From Planctomycetota bacterium (lineage in GTDB: Bacteria; Planctomycetota; UBA8742; UBA2392): a stretch of DNA of 64,000 bases. The DNA is taken from positions 496,001-560,000 of the forward strand of contig JACKID010000001.1 in assembly GCA_020638675.1 (NCBI GenBank), written 5' to 3'. Made by a program: the position numbers and the translations under genes. Within the stretch, counting starts at the first letter, position 1, and each line of letters begins with the position of its first letter. The notes below the pieces were generated by a model, which had not been told where the DNA came from, ran no database searches, and was given only the letters and a program-made list of their open reading frames with translations. Positions 55,764 through 64,000 of this stretch are shown here, piece by piece.

Positions 55764-56384
55764 GGCCGCAAAATAACCGGAATCGCGCCCCGCGCCGAGC
55801 CCCGGACCCTGCGCCATAAAAGCCCCAATTTTTTTGTCAGACCCCCGAACCCGCCCGTACGCCCCCCGTTTGTATTGGTGTAGCGAGGGCAGACTGGGTT
55901 GGCCGACCGAGCACGGGAAGCCGAAGCACCTGCAACCGCCACACTCCCGGGGACAACCGAGAATTGCCAGTGCGGAGCGATCCGTTGAGGCACCGGCACG
56001 GCCGGGCCGAGGCAGCAAGGTTGTTCTTGAGAGGGGGGAAAGAAGCGAGGCCGGGGCGCAGGCATTTCCTGCACTTCAAGCGTGAAGCAGCACGAAGCGC
56101 CCACGCCCAGGCCCGCCGACTTACTTCAACCAACATCCGTGAACTGGCGTCGCGCATGAATGCGCAGTGCAGCCGAGTCGTCGACTCGTTTGCGCTCTGC
56201 ACTCAGCAGACCAATAGCGACTTTGCAGTTAGAGGGGAGGCGCCTCGGCTTCCCCTCGCCCCGGGAGCGGGGAGGGCACGGTGCCCTCCCCGTTTGTATT
56301 TGGTGTGTCGCCCCGGATGGCCATGGGCTCGCCGACCTGTTCTCCACACTGCGTGCGTGTCGCGAGCACTAGTACACTCGCGAC
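55764..56384. other. intergenic region, 621 bp, no supported gene
   Basis: The region between the divergent ferredoxin-ASKHA gene and addB. Several frames are open, but none has a ribosome-binding site or protein-like composition. It contains two copies of CCCCGTTTGTATT-GGTGT (55864 and 56288, the second with one extra T) and a GC-rich hairpin at 56269-56291. Confidence 0.6.
56269..56291 (+). terminator. hairpin within a repeat-like segment
   Basis: GGGGAGGGCAC/GTGCCCTCCCC, 11-bp arms, then GTTTGTATTT. No gene obviously ends here on the plus strand, so it may belong to a repeat. Confidence 0.4.
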
Positions 56385-59300
56385 ATGGGCATCGAGATCA
56401 TGCGTGTGTCGTTGGGGGCGGACGTTGCCGAGCACGTCGCCGGGTTGCTGCGCGACGCAGCCCGATCGGCCGAGCCGTTTGCAACCGCACCGGTGATCTA
56501 CATCGCGGCCAATGAGCGTCGCGCGAAGGCCGTCAGCCGACTGGCCGGCGAGCAGTATCCCGAGGGCACGCCCGATCGCGTTGCGCGGGAACTGATCCGG
56601 GTGCATGCGCCTGAGCTGCGACTTCGCGGTGAAGTAGAGCGCGACTTTGACTTCTTCGGCGCGCTGGCCGAAACCCTGCAGGAGTTGGGCGAAAACCGTC
56701 GCCCCGGACGCGCGCTGGTCGATGAGCTGTTGACCGCGTGGAAGCGTCTCGCCCAGGCCATTCCACCCGCGGATCGCGGCGAGGACCAGCTCGCCGCGTG
56801 GCTTCCTGCCCTGGGGCGGCGAGGAGCCTTGTTCGGCGGCGTGATTCGGAAGTACCTCGCTCGCCTGGCGGAGGTCGGCTGCCACGACCCCGAAGACTCC
56901 CTGTGGCTCGCGGCCGAGTACGCGGATGTTTCGCCGTCGCTCGTTGTGATCGACGACGTCGACCGTGTCACCCCGGCCCGCCTCGCATTCGTGGCGGCAT
57001 TGGCGCGCAGGGCGCAACGGTGTCTGATGATCCTTCGCGGCAACCGCGACACGCTGCGCCACATTGCCGACGCGCACGAAGTCGCCCAGGAGTTGATGTT
57101 CGAGACCGGTGGCCGCGTGCTTGAGGAGCGCGACTGGCCGCGCCGCCCGCTCGCGGACCTGTGCGAGCGCTGGCTTGAAGATGCGGAGTGCACGGCATCG
57201 TTGAACATACTGCGCCCGCCGACACGAGCGGGCGAAGTGCGCGAGGCCGCCCGGTTGATCAAGCTTGCGCATCGCGACGGGGTCCGGCTCGGCGACATGT
57301 GCGTGGCGATGCCCTCCACTTCCGCGTATCGCGAGTTGATTGAAGAGATCTTCAGCGAATCGGGCGTGCCCTTCGACGCACCGTTTGAAGTTCCGTTGGA
57401 CGAAGTTGCTCCCGTTGCGGCCTTGCTTGATCTGCTGCGCGCCGCGATCGGCGGGCTCGGGCGCAACGAAGTCATCGACGCGCTGGCGTCGCCGTTTCTG
57501 CCGTTCGGCATCGAGAACCCCATGGCGTTTCGCGCTGCCCTCGACAGGGCGACGCGTGATGCGTGGGTTGTCGGAGGGGACGCAAAGACGAAATGGCTCG
57601 AGCGGCTCGACGCAAAGAACCCGGACGGCTGGACGGACATACGCGAAAAGACTGCGAGCCTGCTGGACCTGCTTGGGCCGTTTGCCAGGCGTCGTGCGCA
57701 ACCCGCGGAATTCATCGCCGCGCTGGAGGGCCTGTTGGCGGCATCCGGCATGGCGGAGATTGTTGCGGCCGACCTGCGCTCAGGCGATGCCGGCGCGTCA
57801 CTTCGTGCCGACGGGTTGCATGCGTTTTCTGTTCTGCTGCGCGAGATGCGGGGAGAGTTCAGGCGCGCCGGCAACGCCGATCTGTCGACGTTCGAGATAA
57901 TGCGCGCGCTGATTGAGCAGGCCCACACACGCAGCGTTCGTCCGGCCGAGACGGGGGGAGAGCGCGTCCGGGTGCTGGGACTGCGCGAGCTCCGTGGTGT
58001 GAGTTTCGAGAGGTTGATCGTGCTCGGGCTGACTGACCGGGACCTGCCGCTGTCTGAGCAGGAGACCATGTTTCTGCCGCCATCGCGCCAGGACAAACTT
58101 GCAGAGGTGCTGGGCGTTGCGGTTGCGCGTGAGCTCTGCGCGCCCATTGATGTCACAGCGCAGGCCGACTACCTGCTGGCGCACGCGCTGCTCGCGGCGG
58201 GTGGGCCAATCACCTTGATGCTGCCCGCAAATGAGGGCGACACGCCGTGCGTACCGGCAACTCCCTTCGCCCGGCTGCTGCGCAGCGTCGACAAACACAA
58301 ACTGGACGAGTTGCCGGCCACGCGTGCCGGCGAAGTGCCGACCTCACCCGCTGAACTTGCCGCACGTGCTGCGGTTCTGTTGGCGGCCACCGAGCGTGAG
58401 TCCACTGAGCCGGGCGCCACGCTGAAGCTGAACTCCAGCGCGCTCCTGACCGGGCTGGCCGGCCGCTGTGTGGAGCTTGCCCGCACGGACATGGCTTCGC
58501 CTCCCGGCGAGTACGAGGGGGTCATCGGACCGCTGGACCAGCTTGCGTCGCGCTTCGCCGCGGCCGGCGATTTGCGCCACACGTTTTCGGCCAGCCAGCT
58601 CGACAACTACGCGGAGTGCCCCCAGCGCTTCTGGTCGCGCTACATCATGAGGGCGCGCGCGCAGGAAGACCCCACGCTGGACACAAAGCCCTCGGCCGTT
58701 GGCACGCTGCTGCACGCCACGTTTGAGCGCTGGGTGCTGCTGCTTCGCGAGCGGGCGGGACAACCGGCCGTCCTGGCGGATCCGCTTGCGCGCGAGGCAG
58801 TAAGCTTGCTGGCGGTCGGCGGCGATCCGGAATCCGCGCGAGAAATCGGACGCGAGTTGATGGTGCGCGCGTTCGAGTACGCCTGCGAAACCAACCCGGC
58901 CGAGGGGCCATTCTGGGAGGGAGTGAAAAAGCTCGTCGCCGCCGGCTTGCCGGGGTTTGCCGATGTCGGGCTCGGCACCGGGTTGCTCGCGCGTTTTGTG
59001 GACTTTGAGTTGCAGCGTAACGCCAGCGGCCGAGCCATTCGTTTCGCGGAGTTTGACTTCGGGCGCGGCGACGCGCCGACACCCGAACGTCCCGACACGT
59101 TTGCCGAAAAGCTCGAGCTGCCGATCCCGGGCGGAAGCCTGATATTGCAGGGCAGCGTTGACCGCGTGGATGAGGGTCCGGACGGGCTCGAAATCCTCGA
59201 CTACAAGACCGGCAACACCAAGACGACGGCCGAGGTGCGGGACGGCAAGGCCTTCCAGCTTGCAGCGTACCTGGCGGCCATTTCACAGCTTGTGGGCACG

Positions 59301-59630
59301 CCGCCGCGCGGGATGGCTTATCTGCGCGTGCCGCCCGAGGGCGCTGTGGAAGAAATCGACGTGACGGTGCGAAACAGCAAACCTGCCTTCGACGTAGGGC
59401 AACTGGTATTTGACCGATTGCCCCGGCGACTCGGACAGATACTGGAGGCGCTGCGCCACGGGGTGTTCCTGCATACGCCGTTTGCACCGCCGCAGAAGGC
59501 GTGCAAGTACTGTGACTACGCGGCCGGCTGTGCGCGGCGCGACGACGTGATTGCCGAGCGCCAATCGCGCCTGGCCAGTGGCGAGCCGGAAGTCGCACAT
59601 GTCTATCTGCCCGACACGGAGGAGGCATGA
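56385..59630 (+). CDS. addB: AddB-like helicase-nuclease subunit
   Basis: 1081 residues. Partner of AddA in double-strand-break processing before recombination. The N-terminal half is a degenerate helicase without a Walker A (IYIAANERRAKAVSRL), as in AddB of some phyla. The C-terminal PD-(D/E)XK nuclease has FSASQLDNYAECPQRFW, EILDYKTGN (about residue 936) and an iron-sulfur cysteine set, C in AECP plus CKYCDYAAGC. The stop overlaps the addA start by ATGA. Family assignment is by architecture and neighbour; the middle is divergent. Confidence 0.85.
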   Translation: MGIEIMRVSLGADVAEHVAGLLRDAARSAEPFATAPVIYIAANERRAKAVSRLAGEQYPEGTPDRVARELIRVHAPELRLRGEVERDFDFFGALAETLQELGENRRPGRALVDELLTAWKRLAQAIPPADRGEDQLAAWLPALGRRGALFGGVIRKYLARLAEVGCHDPEDSLWLAAEYADVSPSLVVIDDVDRVTPARLAFVAALARRAQRCLMILRGNRDTLRHIADAHEVAQELMFETGGRVLEERDWPRRPLADLCERWLEDAECTASLNILRPPTRAGEVREAARLIKLAHRDGVRLGDMCVAMPSTSAYRELIEEIFSESGVPFDAPFEVPLDEVAPVAALLDLLRAAIGGLGRNEVIDALASPFLPFGIENPMAFRAALDRATRDAWVVGGDAKTKWLERLDAKNPDGWTDIREKTASLLDLLGPFARRRAQPAEFIAALEGLLAASGMAEIVAADLRSGDAGASLRADGLHAFSVLLREMRGEFRRAGNADLSTFEIMRALIEQAHTRSVRPAETGGERVRVLGLRELRGVSFERLIVLGLTDRDLPLSEQETMFLPPSRQDKLAEVLGVAVARELCAPIDVTAQADYLLAHALLAAGGPITLMLPANEGDTPCVPATPFARLLRSVDKHKLDELPATRAGEVPTSPAELAARAAVLLAATERESTEPGATLKLNSSALLTGLAGRCVELARTDMASPPGEYEGVIGPLDQLASRFAAAGDLRHTFSASQLDNYAECPQRFWSRYIMRARAQEDPTLDTKPSAVGTLLHATFERWVLLLRERAGQPAVLADPLAREAVSLLAVGGDPESAREIGRELMVRAFEYACETNPAEGPFWEGVKKLVAAGLPGFADVGLGTGLLARFVDFELQRNASGRAIRFAEFDFGRGDAPTPERPDTFAEKLELPIPGGSLILQGSVDRVDEGPDGLEILDYKTGNTKTTAEVRDGKAFQLAAYLAAISQLVGTPPRGMAYLRVPPEGAVEEIDVTVRNSKPAFDVGQLVFDRLPRRLGQILEALRHGVFLHTPFAPPQKACKYCDYAAGCARRDDVIAERQSRLASGEPEVAHVYLPDTEEA

Positions 59631-62600
59631 ACGCACCTGCCTCCGCGAGCCGCTTGAATGACGGGCAGCGCGCCGCGCTGGACCTGTCGCGCGACATGCT
59701 GGTCAGCGCCGGGGCAGGCGCCGGCAAGACCCAGGTGCTTGGTCTGCGCTACCTGGCGATACTCGAAGAAGGCCTTGCGACCGTGCCGGAGATCGTTGCA
59801 TTCACCTTCACGGAGAAGGCCGCGGCGGAGATGCGCGAGCGCGTGCAGGAGCTGCTGCTCGCACGCATCGGCGAAGTCGAGGACGAGACGCGCCTCGCCA
59901 GGCTCAAGCGCGCCCAGGCCGAGTTCGCGCTCAACCACATCTCGACCATTCACGGCTACTGCCATCGACTGCTGCGAGACTACGCGTGGGAAGCGGGTCT
60001 GGAGCCGCACGCGCCGATCCTGGACGAACGCGCACAGGCGCTCGCGCGCGAACGTGCCATTCGCGAGGTGTTGTTTCGCAGCGAGTCGTTCGACCATCCG
60101 AATCTGACCCCGGCGCTGGTGCGGCTCGGGAGCGTTGTCCGCTTGTTCGCGTTGACGGATTCCCTCTCACGGATGCTGCGAGACCGTGCCGCTGTTCGGG
60201 CGCCGCTCCATCGCGCGGCGGAGTTGTGGGCCGAGCCGGATGTCGAAGTCGCACGGCGACACGCACAGTACACGGCCATGATCGATGAGCACCTGCAGGC
60301 AACGGTCGCCGCCATCGGCAGGATCGAGTTTGCAACGGCCGACGGCGCAAAGGCGGGCGACAAACTGCGCGAGCAGGTGCAGGCGTTGCGGGCGGCGGCC
60401 GAACGCGGGGACCTCGACGCGCTCGACAGCGAATTGCTGAACAAGGACCACACGCCGTCAAAACCAAAGGGCGCGAAGGGCAACTGGAAGCACGACCTTG
60501 CGGGCCTTGATCGCGTGCGCGAGCAGGTCATGGCTGCCGCGGTTGCGCTGTCCGAGGCCGGAGACGTGCTGGGCGTCCGCTTTGATGAATCCCTGGAGCG
60601 ACGCATCGGCGTCGTCGCTTGCGACTTGCGAATCGTGTTCGACGCGCTGTGCGAGGCCTACGCGCGCGAGTGCGCCGGGGGGCTCGATTTCCTTGATCTG
60701 GAGCTGCGCACGCTCGAGCTGTTGCGCGAAGATGAGGAAGTGCGCAGGCAGGCAATTCGCGCCGCCCGCTACATGCTGATCGATGAATACCAGGACACCA
60801 ACCCGACGCAGGCCGAGCTGTTCGGGTTACTGACCGACGAATCCGACGCGCCCGGCCGCTTCTTTGCGGTCGGCGATTCCAAGCAATCGATCTACGCGTT
60901 CCGTGGCAGCGACGTGCGCGTGTTCAACCGGGCGCTGGTCAGCATCCCGGAGCGAAACCGGAAGTCGGGCGCGGCAGGCCGTCCGGTAACGCCGCCCTGG
61001 GCGCTGACGTGCGACGACACGCCGGAGCGGCGCAGCGGAGTCGTGCGCCTTCAGCACAACTATCGCACCGTGCAGCCGGTGCTTGAGCTGGGCAACGAAG
61101 TGTTCCGCAACGTGCTGGCCCGGGCCGAGTTCCGTGAGTTCGACGCGCGTCCGCAGGACATGCTGTTCGGCGGCGATCCAGACCAACAGGCGGGTGCGGA
61201 ACACCCCGTCGAGTATCACATCCTCCCGGAAGCCGGCGCGGATGACGAGGCGGAATACATCGCGCAACTCGTTGAGCGCATGCATTCCCGCGATGGCGTT
61301 CCTTATTCGGATGTCACGATTCTCGTGCGCCGCAGCACGCGCAACGCGGACTATCGCAACGCCTTCGCCCGCCGCCGCGTGCCGCTGCTGGTGGTTGGCG
61401 AGGGCGGGCTGTTCCGGACGCAGGAGGCGCTTGATTGCATCGGGCTGTTGTCGGCACTGGCGAACCCGGCGGACGACGTCGCAGTTCTCGGCCTGCTGCG
61501 CTCTCCTTTCGCGGGGCTCAGCGACGCAGTGCTGACCCGGCTCGCCTTCGAGACGGATGCAAAGCTCCCGCTGTTGACGCGGCTCGAGAGCTGGCCGGAA
61601 TGCCCGCCGCACGCCACGCAGTTTGTGCAGCGGTTCCACCGGCTGTGCTCGCGCGCCGGGCGGGATGCGCCGGCTCTGCTGCTGGGAGAGGCGCTGTCCG
61701 CATTCGGGTATTCGCTGGCAGTCGGCTGCGGGCCGGATGCCGACCAGCGACTCGCCAACGTCGGACGCATGCTTGAGTTGGTGCGCGGCATGCAGCATGA
61801 GCTGCCGTCGCTCGCGCCGCTGGTTCGCGAATTACGCGATCGTATCGACCGCGACGAAGAAGAAACCCAGGGCGTGCCGGACCAGGGCGTCGACGGCGTG
61901 CGCTTGATGACCATTCACAAGTCCAAGGGGCTGGAGTTCCCGGTGGTGATTCTGCCCGACCTTGGCTCGGACCTGCGCGGGAACAGCGGCGGTCTCTACC
62001 GCGACCTGCCTGATGAAGAGGGAGAGCCGCTCGGCTTCTACCTCAAGAGCCTCGACGACGACGACCGCGGCGACTATCGCAGCGACTTCGCCGCCTGGCG
62101 CGCAAGGGCGTCAGCCCGGGAGCGCGGGCTGGCCGAGGAGAAGCGAGCGCTGTACGTGGCGTGGACGCGCGCCGCGCAGCGCCTGGTACTGGTCGCGGGG
62201 CTCAAGCCCGGGAAAGAGTTTGACCGCGACCTGTGGGCGCACCAGCTGCTGCGCGCTCTCGGCGTGCGAGACTGGGGCGCGGACGCGACGCATGAATGCC
62301 TCGCGATGCATTGGCCGGACGCCGTGGAACGTACACCCCCGCAACCGAATACGCCCGCGATTGAAGCCGCCCGCAATGCATTGGCCGCAGGCGAGATTTC
62401 GTTGCCGACCGCGATAGACGTTTCCCTCGTGGCGCCGATTGAAGAGCCGGTGCGGGCCGGGGCGCTTGATCCGTTGGCGGCGGAGTTCGGCACGCTCGTC
62501 CACGCCGAGATCGAACGCAGTCTGCGTGGTGTCGAGGTCGGCACCCTGGATGCGCGGGCGCGCAGTCATGTAATGCGTGCCGCGGAATCGCTGGAGACAC

Positions 62601-62914
62601 TGCCAACCGCGAAGCGGCTGCTGCCCGAGTTTGGAATCATGACGCCGGATGGACCGCGCCGCCTGGACCTTCTGCGCGAGCTCAGCGACGGCAGTTTTGA
62701 GATCATCGACTACAAGACGGATGCGGTTGACGGCAGCCTCGCGGAGTATGCAGAGGCTGAGCACGGGCGCCAGTTGCGTGGCTACGCCGACGCCCTTGCC
62801 GACTATCTCAACTCCCGTGGTCGCAAACCGGGGCGGATCCGCCTGCTTGTCTGCTTCACGGCGGCGGATGGCTTGCGGCCGAGCGAGCGTCTGGTTGAAA
62901 TCGCGCCCGGATGA
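59627..62914 (+). CDS. addA: ATP-dependent helicase/nuclease subunit AddA
   Basis: 1095 residues, UvrD-type superfamily 1 helicase with C-terminal nuclease. Walker A SAGAGAGKT (27-35), FTFTEKAAAEM, Walker B DEYQDT (386-391), GDSKQSIYAFRG, LMTIHKSKGLEFPVVIL, and the nuclease motif FEIIDYKTD at about 1025 with FGTLVHAEIERS before it. All motifs are intact. It starts ATGA within the addB stop and ends ATGA within the MATE gene. Confidence 0.93.
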   Translation: MNAPASASRLNDGQRAALDLSRDMLVSAGAGAGKTQVLGLRYLAILEEGLATVPEIVAFTFTEKAAAEMRERVQELLLARIGEVEDETRLARLKRAQAEFALNHISTIHGYCHRLLRDYAWEAGLEPHAPILDERAQALARERAIREVLFRSESFDHPNLTPALVRLGSVVRLFALTDSLSRMLRDRAAVRAPLHRAAELWAEPDVEVARRHAQYTAMIDEHLQATVAAIGRIEFATADGAKAGDKLREQVQALRAAAERGDLDALDSELLNKDHTPSKPKGAKGNWKHDLAGLDRVREQVMAAAVALSEAGDVLGVRFDESLERRIGVVACDLRIVFDALCEAYARECAGGLDFLDLELRTLELLREDEEVRRQAIRAARYMLIDEYQDTNPTQAELFGLLTDESDAPGRFFAVGDSKQSIYAFRGSDVRVFNRALVSIPERNRKSGAAGRPVTPPWALTCDDTPERRSGVVRLQHNYRTVQPVLELGNEVFRNVLARAEFREFDARPQDMLFGGDPDQQAGAEHPVEYHILPEAGADDEAEYIAQLVERMHSRDGVPYSDVTILVRRSTRNADYRNAFARRRVPLLVVGEGGLFRTQEALDCIGLLSALANPADDVAVLGLLRSPFAGLSDAVLTRLAFETDAKLPLLTRLESWPECPPHATQFVQRFHRLCSRAGRDAPALLLGEALSAFGYSLAVGCGPDADQRLANVGRMLELVRGMQHELPSLAPLVRELRDRIDRDEEETQGVPDQGVDGVRLMTIHKSKGLEFPVVILPDLGSDLRGNSGGLYRDLPDEEGEPLGFYLKSLDDDDRGDYRSDFAAWRARASARERGLAEEKRALYVAWTRAAQRLVLVAGLKPGKEFDRDLWAHQLLRALGVRDWGADATHECLAMHWPDAVERTPPQPNTPAIEAARNALAAGEISLPTAIDVSLVAPIEEPVRAGALDPLAAEFGTLVHAEIERSLRGVEVGTLDARARSHVMRAAESLETLPTAKRLLPEFGIMTPDGPRRLDLLRELSDGSFEIIDYKTDAVDGSLAEYAEAEHGRQLRGYADALADYLNSRGRKPGRIRLLVCFTAADGLRPSERLVEIAPG

Positions 62915-64000
62915 GCCTGCTGATCAAAGACTCGCGCCTGGCGCGGCACGTGCTGTTCTTCGGGTTGCCGCTCGTGCTCGGGCTGGCGTGTCACGCGCTG
63001 TTCAACCTGGTCGACACGCTGCTGGTGGGTCAGCTGGGTGGGGCAGAAGGCGCGGGCGCGATCAGCGTGACGGGTCTCTGCGACCCGATCACTACTTTCC
63101 AGACCATTCTGTTCAACGGCCCGATTGCGGGCGCCGGCGTCATCCTTGCCCGCCGGGTGGGCCAGAAAGACGACGAAGGCTTGCGCCGTGTGGCACTGCG
63201 CGCGACGGGCTTTGTGGTGACACTTTCGCTGGCGATGGCCATTCCCGGCTACTTCCTGGCCGAGCAGATCGCAACCGCCATGGGCGCCAAGGAAGGCTGG
63301 CAACTTGAGCAGAGCGCCGAATACCTGCGCATCATGATCGGCGGCGGCATCACGGCCGGGATGTTCCTTTACCTGACCACGCTGGAGCGCAGCCTGGGGC
63401 GTACCGGGCTCTTCCTCGCCTTCTTCATGCTCAGCAACCTTCTGAATGCGCTGTTGGGTTTGCTGCTCATCTATGGCCAGGGACCGTACCCGGGGTTTCT
63501 GCCGGGCTTCATCATCAACACTTGCCAGGGGTTGAATCTGCCGCGCATGGGCGTGATCGGCAGTGCATGGTCCACCGTTGCGGCGCGCGGTATTGCCGGG
63601 TTTGCGCTGCTCGGATACGGGCTGTGGCGAGGGCACCTGCGCGGCAAGCTGAGCTGGCTGTGGCCGAAAGGCAAGACGGTCATTGAGCTGCTGCGCATCG
63701 GAGTCTGGAACAACGGCCAGATCGCCGCGCGCGGCATCGCGGGTGGTGTCATGATCCGCAGCATGCAGGAGGCGGGCGGCGGCGATCACAACGTGCTCGG
63801 CGGCATTTTCGTCGGGCTGAAGATCGAGTTGATGCTGATCCTGCTGTCGTTCGGTTGGGGCGCGGCTGCGCAGACGCTGGTGGCCACGAGCCTCGGTGCT
63901 GGAAAGCCGGAGCGCGCCGATCACGAAGAGCGCCTGGCCGTGGTGTTCGCAACGTTGATGGGGCTTGCGCTGACGATCCCCGTCTACGTGTTCGCCGACG
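62911..64000 (+). CDS. MATE-family efflux transporter, 3' partial
   Basis: 363 residues before the window ends; the gene continues. At least ten hydrophobic helices, beginning HVLFFGLPLVLGLACHALFNLVDTLLVG, with the MATE features P-x-x-L and VDTLLVGQLG, and a second repeat starting LLRIGVWNNGQIAARG. These are Na+ or H+ coupled drug exporters. The ATG overlaps the addA stop (ATGA). A long 50-residue loop with GPYPGFLPGF separates the halves. Confidence 0.88.
   Translation, partial: MSLLIKDSRLARHVLFFGLPLVLGLACHALFNLVDTLLVGQLGGAEGAGAISVTGLCDPITTFQTILFNGPIAGAGVILARRVGQKDDEGLRRVALRATGFVVTLSLAMAIPGYFLAEQIATAMGAKEGWQLEQSAEYLRIMIGGGITAGMFLYLTTLERSLGRTGLFLAFFMLSNLLNALLGLLLIYGQGPYPGFLPGFIINTCQGLNLPRMGVIGSAWSTVAARGIAGFALLGYGLWRGHLRGKLSWLWPKGKTVIELLRIGVWNNGQIAARGIAGGVMIRSMQEAGGGDHNVLGGIFVGLKIELMLILLSFGWGAAAQTLVATSLGAGKPERADHEERLAVVFATLMGLALTIPVYVFAD

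Noticed and set aside
55751..56202. minus-strand frames of 117 and 121 residues
   Set aside because: Low-complexity Arg/Pro/Ala peptides with no start signal; they run through the repeat-like non-coding stretch.

Overview
The window is GC-rich, densely coding bacterial chromosome. Three things point to Planctomycetota: the 16S rRNA sequence; the many secreted or lipoprotein genes with no recognisable function; and the mix of a TPR-fused Ser/Thr kinase, a CHASE2 cyclase, carboxypeptidase-regulatory-like repeats and a DUF6263-like secreted protein. I place it at phylum level only. An unusual trait, if this is right, is a fully linked rrn operon (16S-tRNA-Ile-tRNA-Ala-23S-5S); many planctomycetes have scattered rRNA genes.

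Layout. 1-2268: the 3' part of a HEAT/PDZ/S41-like lipoprotein whose catalytic Ser and Lys positions are both replaced. 2313-6989 (minus): a GbsR/MarR-type regulator followed by a tightly overlapped operon of membrane proteins (two small multi-pass proteins, an MBOAT/wax-synthase-like acyltransferase, a 40-codon truncated copy of a CPBP protease, another small membrane protein, the full CPBP protease, a YndJ-like protein). Near-identical palindromes lie before the regulator and before the operon, which suggests a self-contained regulon. 7137-16535: a PLP enzyme, secreted proteins, thyX, a Na+/Ca2+-exchanger-like protein. 16654-21684: an MFS transporter, ribD, an IS200-like element with perfect inverted hairpin ends, and radA. 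21681-28631: small membrane proteins, two TPR proteins, and an M48 metalloprotease lipoprotein lying between two SH3-like proteins that share a C-terminal tail. 28718-40985: a CHASE2 adenylate cyclase, a YhaM-type nuclease, a DMT transporter, an M3 peptidase, an aldolase-dehydrogenase fusion and apt.

40986-47408: the rrn operon with two candidate promoters, two boxA-like motifs, processing stems around both large rRNAs and a strong terminator. 47413-55763: DUF5076, an FMN reductase, a pirin, a Ser/Thr kinase-TPR, moaA, queF, an SDR and a divergent ferredoxin-ASKHA protein. 56385-64000: addB-addA-MATE, chained by 4-bp ATGA overlaps and running off the window.

No CRISPR array, prophage or classical defence island is visible. 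The strongest candidates for something undescribed are the palindrome-controlled membrane operon, the SH3/M48 cluster, the catalytically substituted S41 homologue and the short divergent ASKHA ferredoxin.
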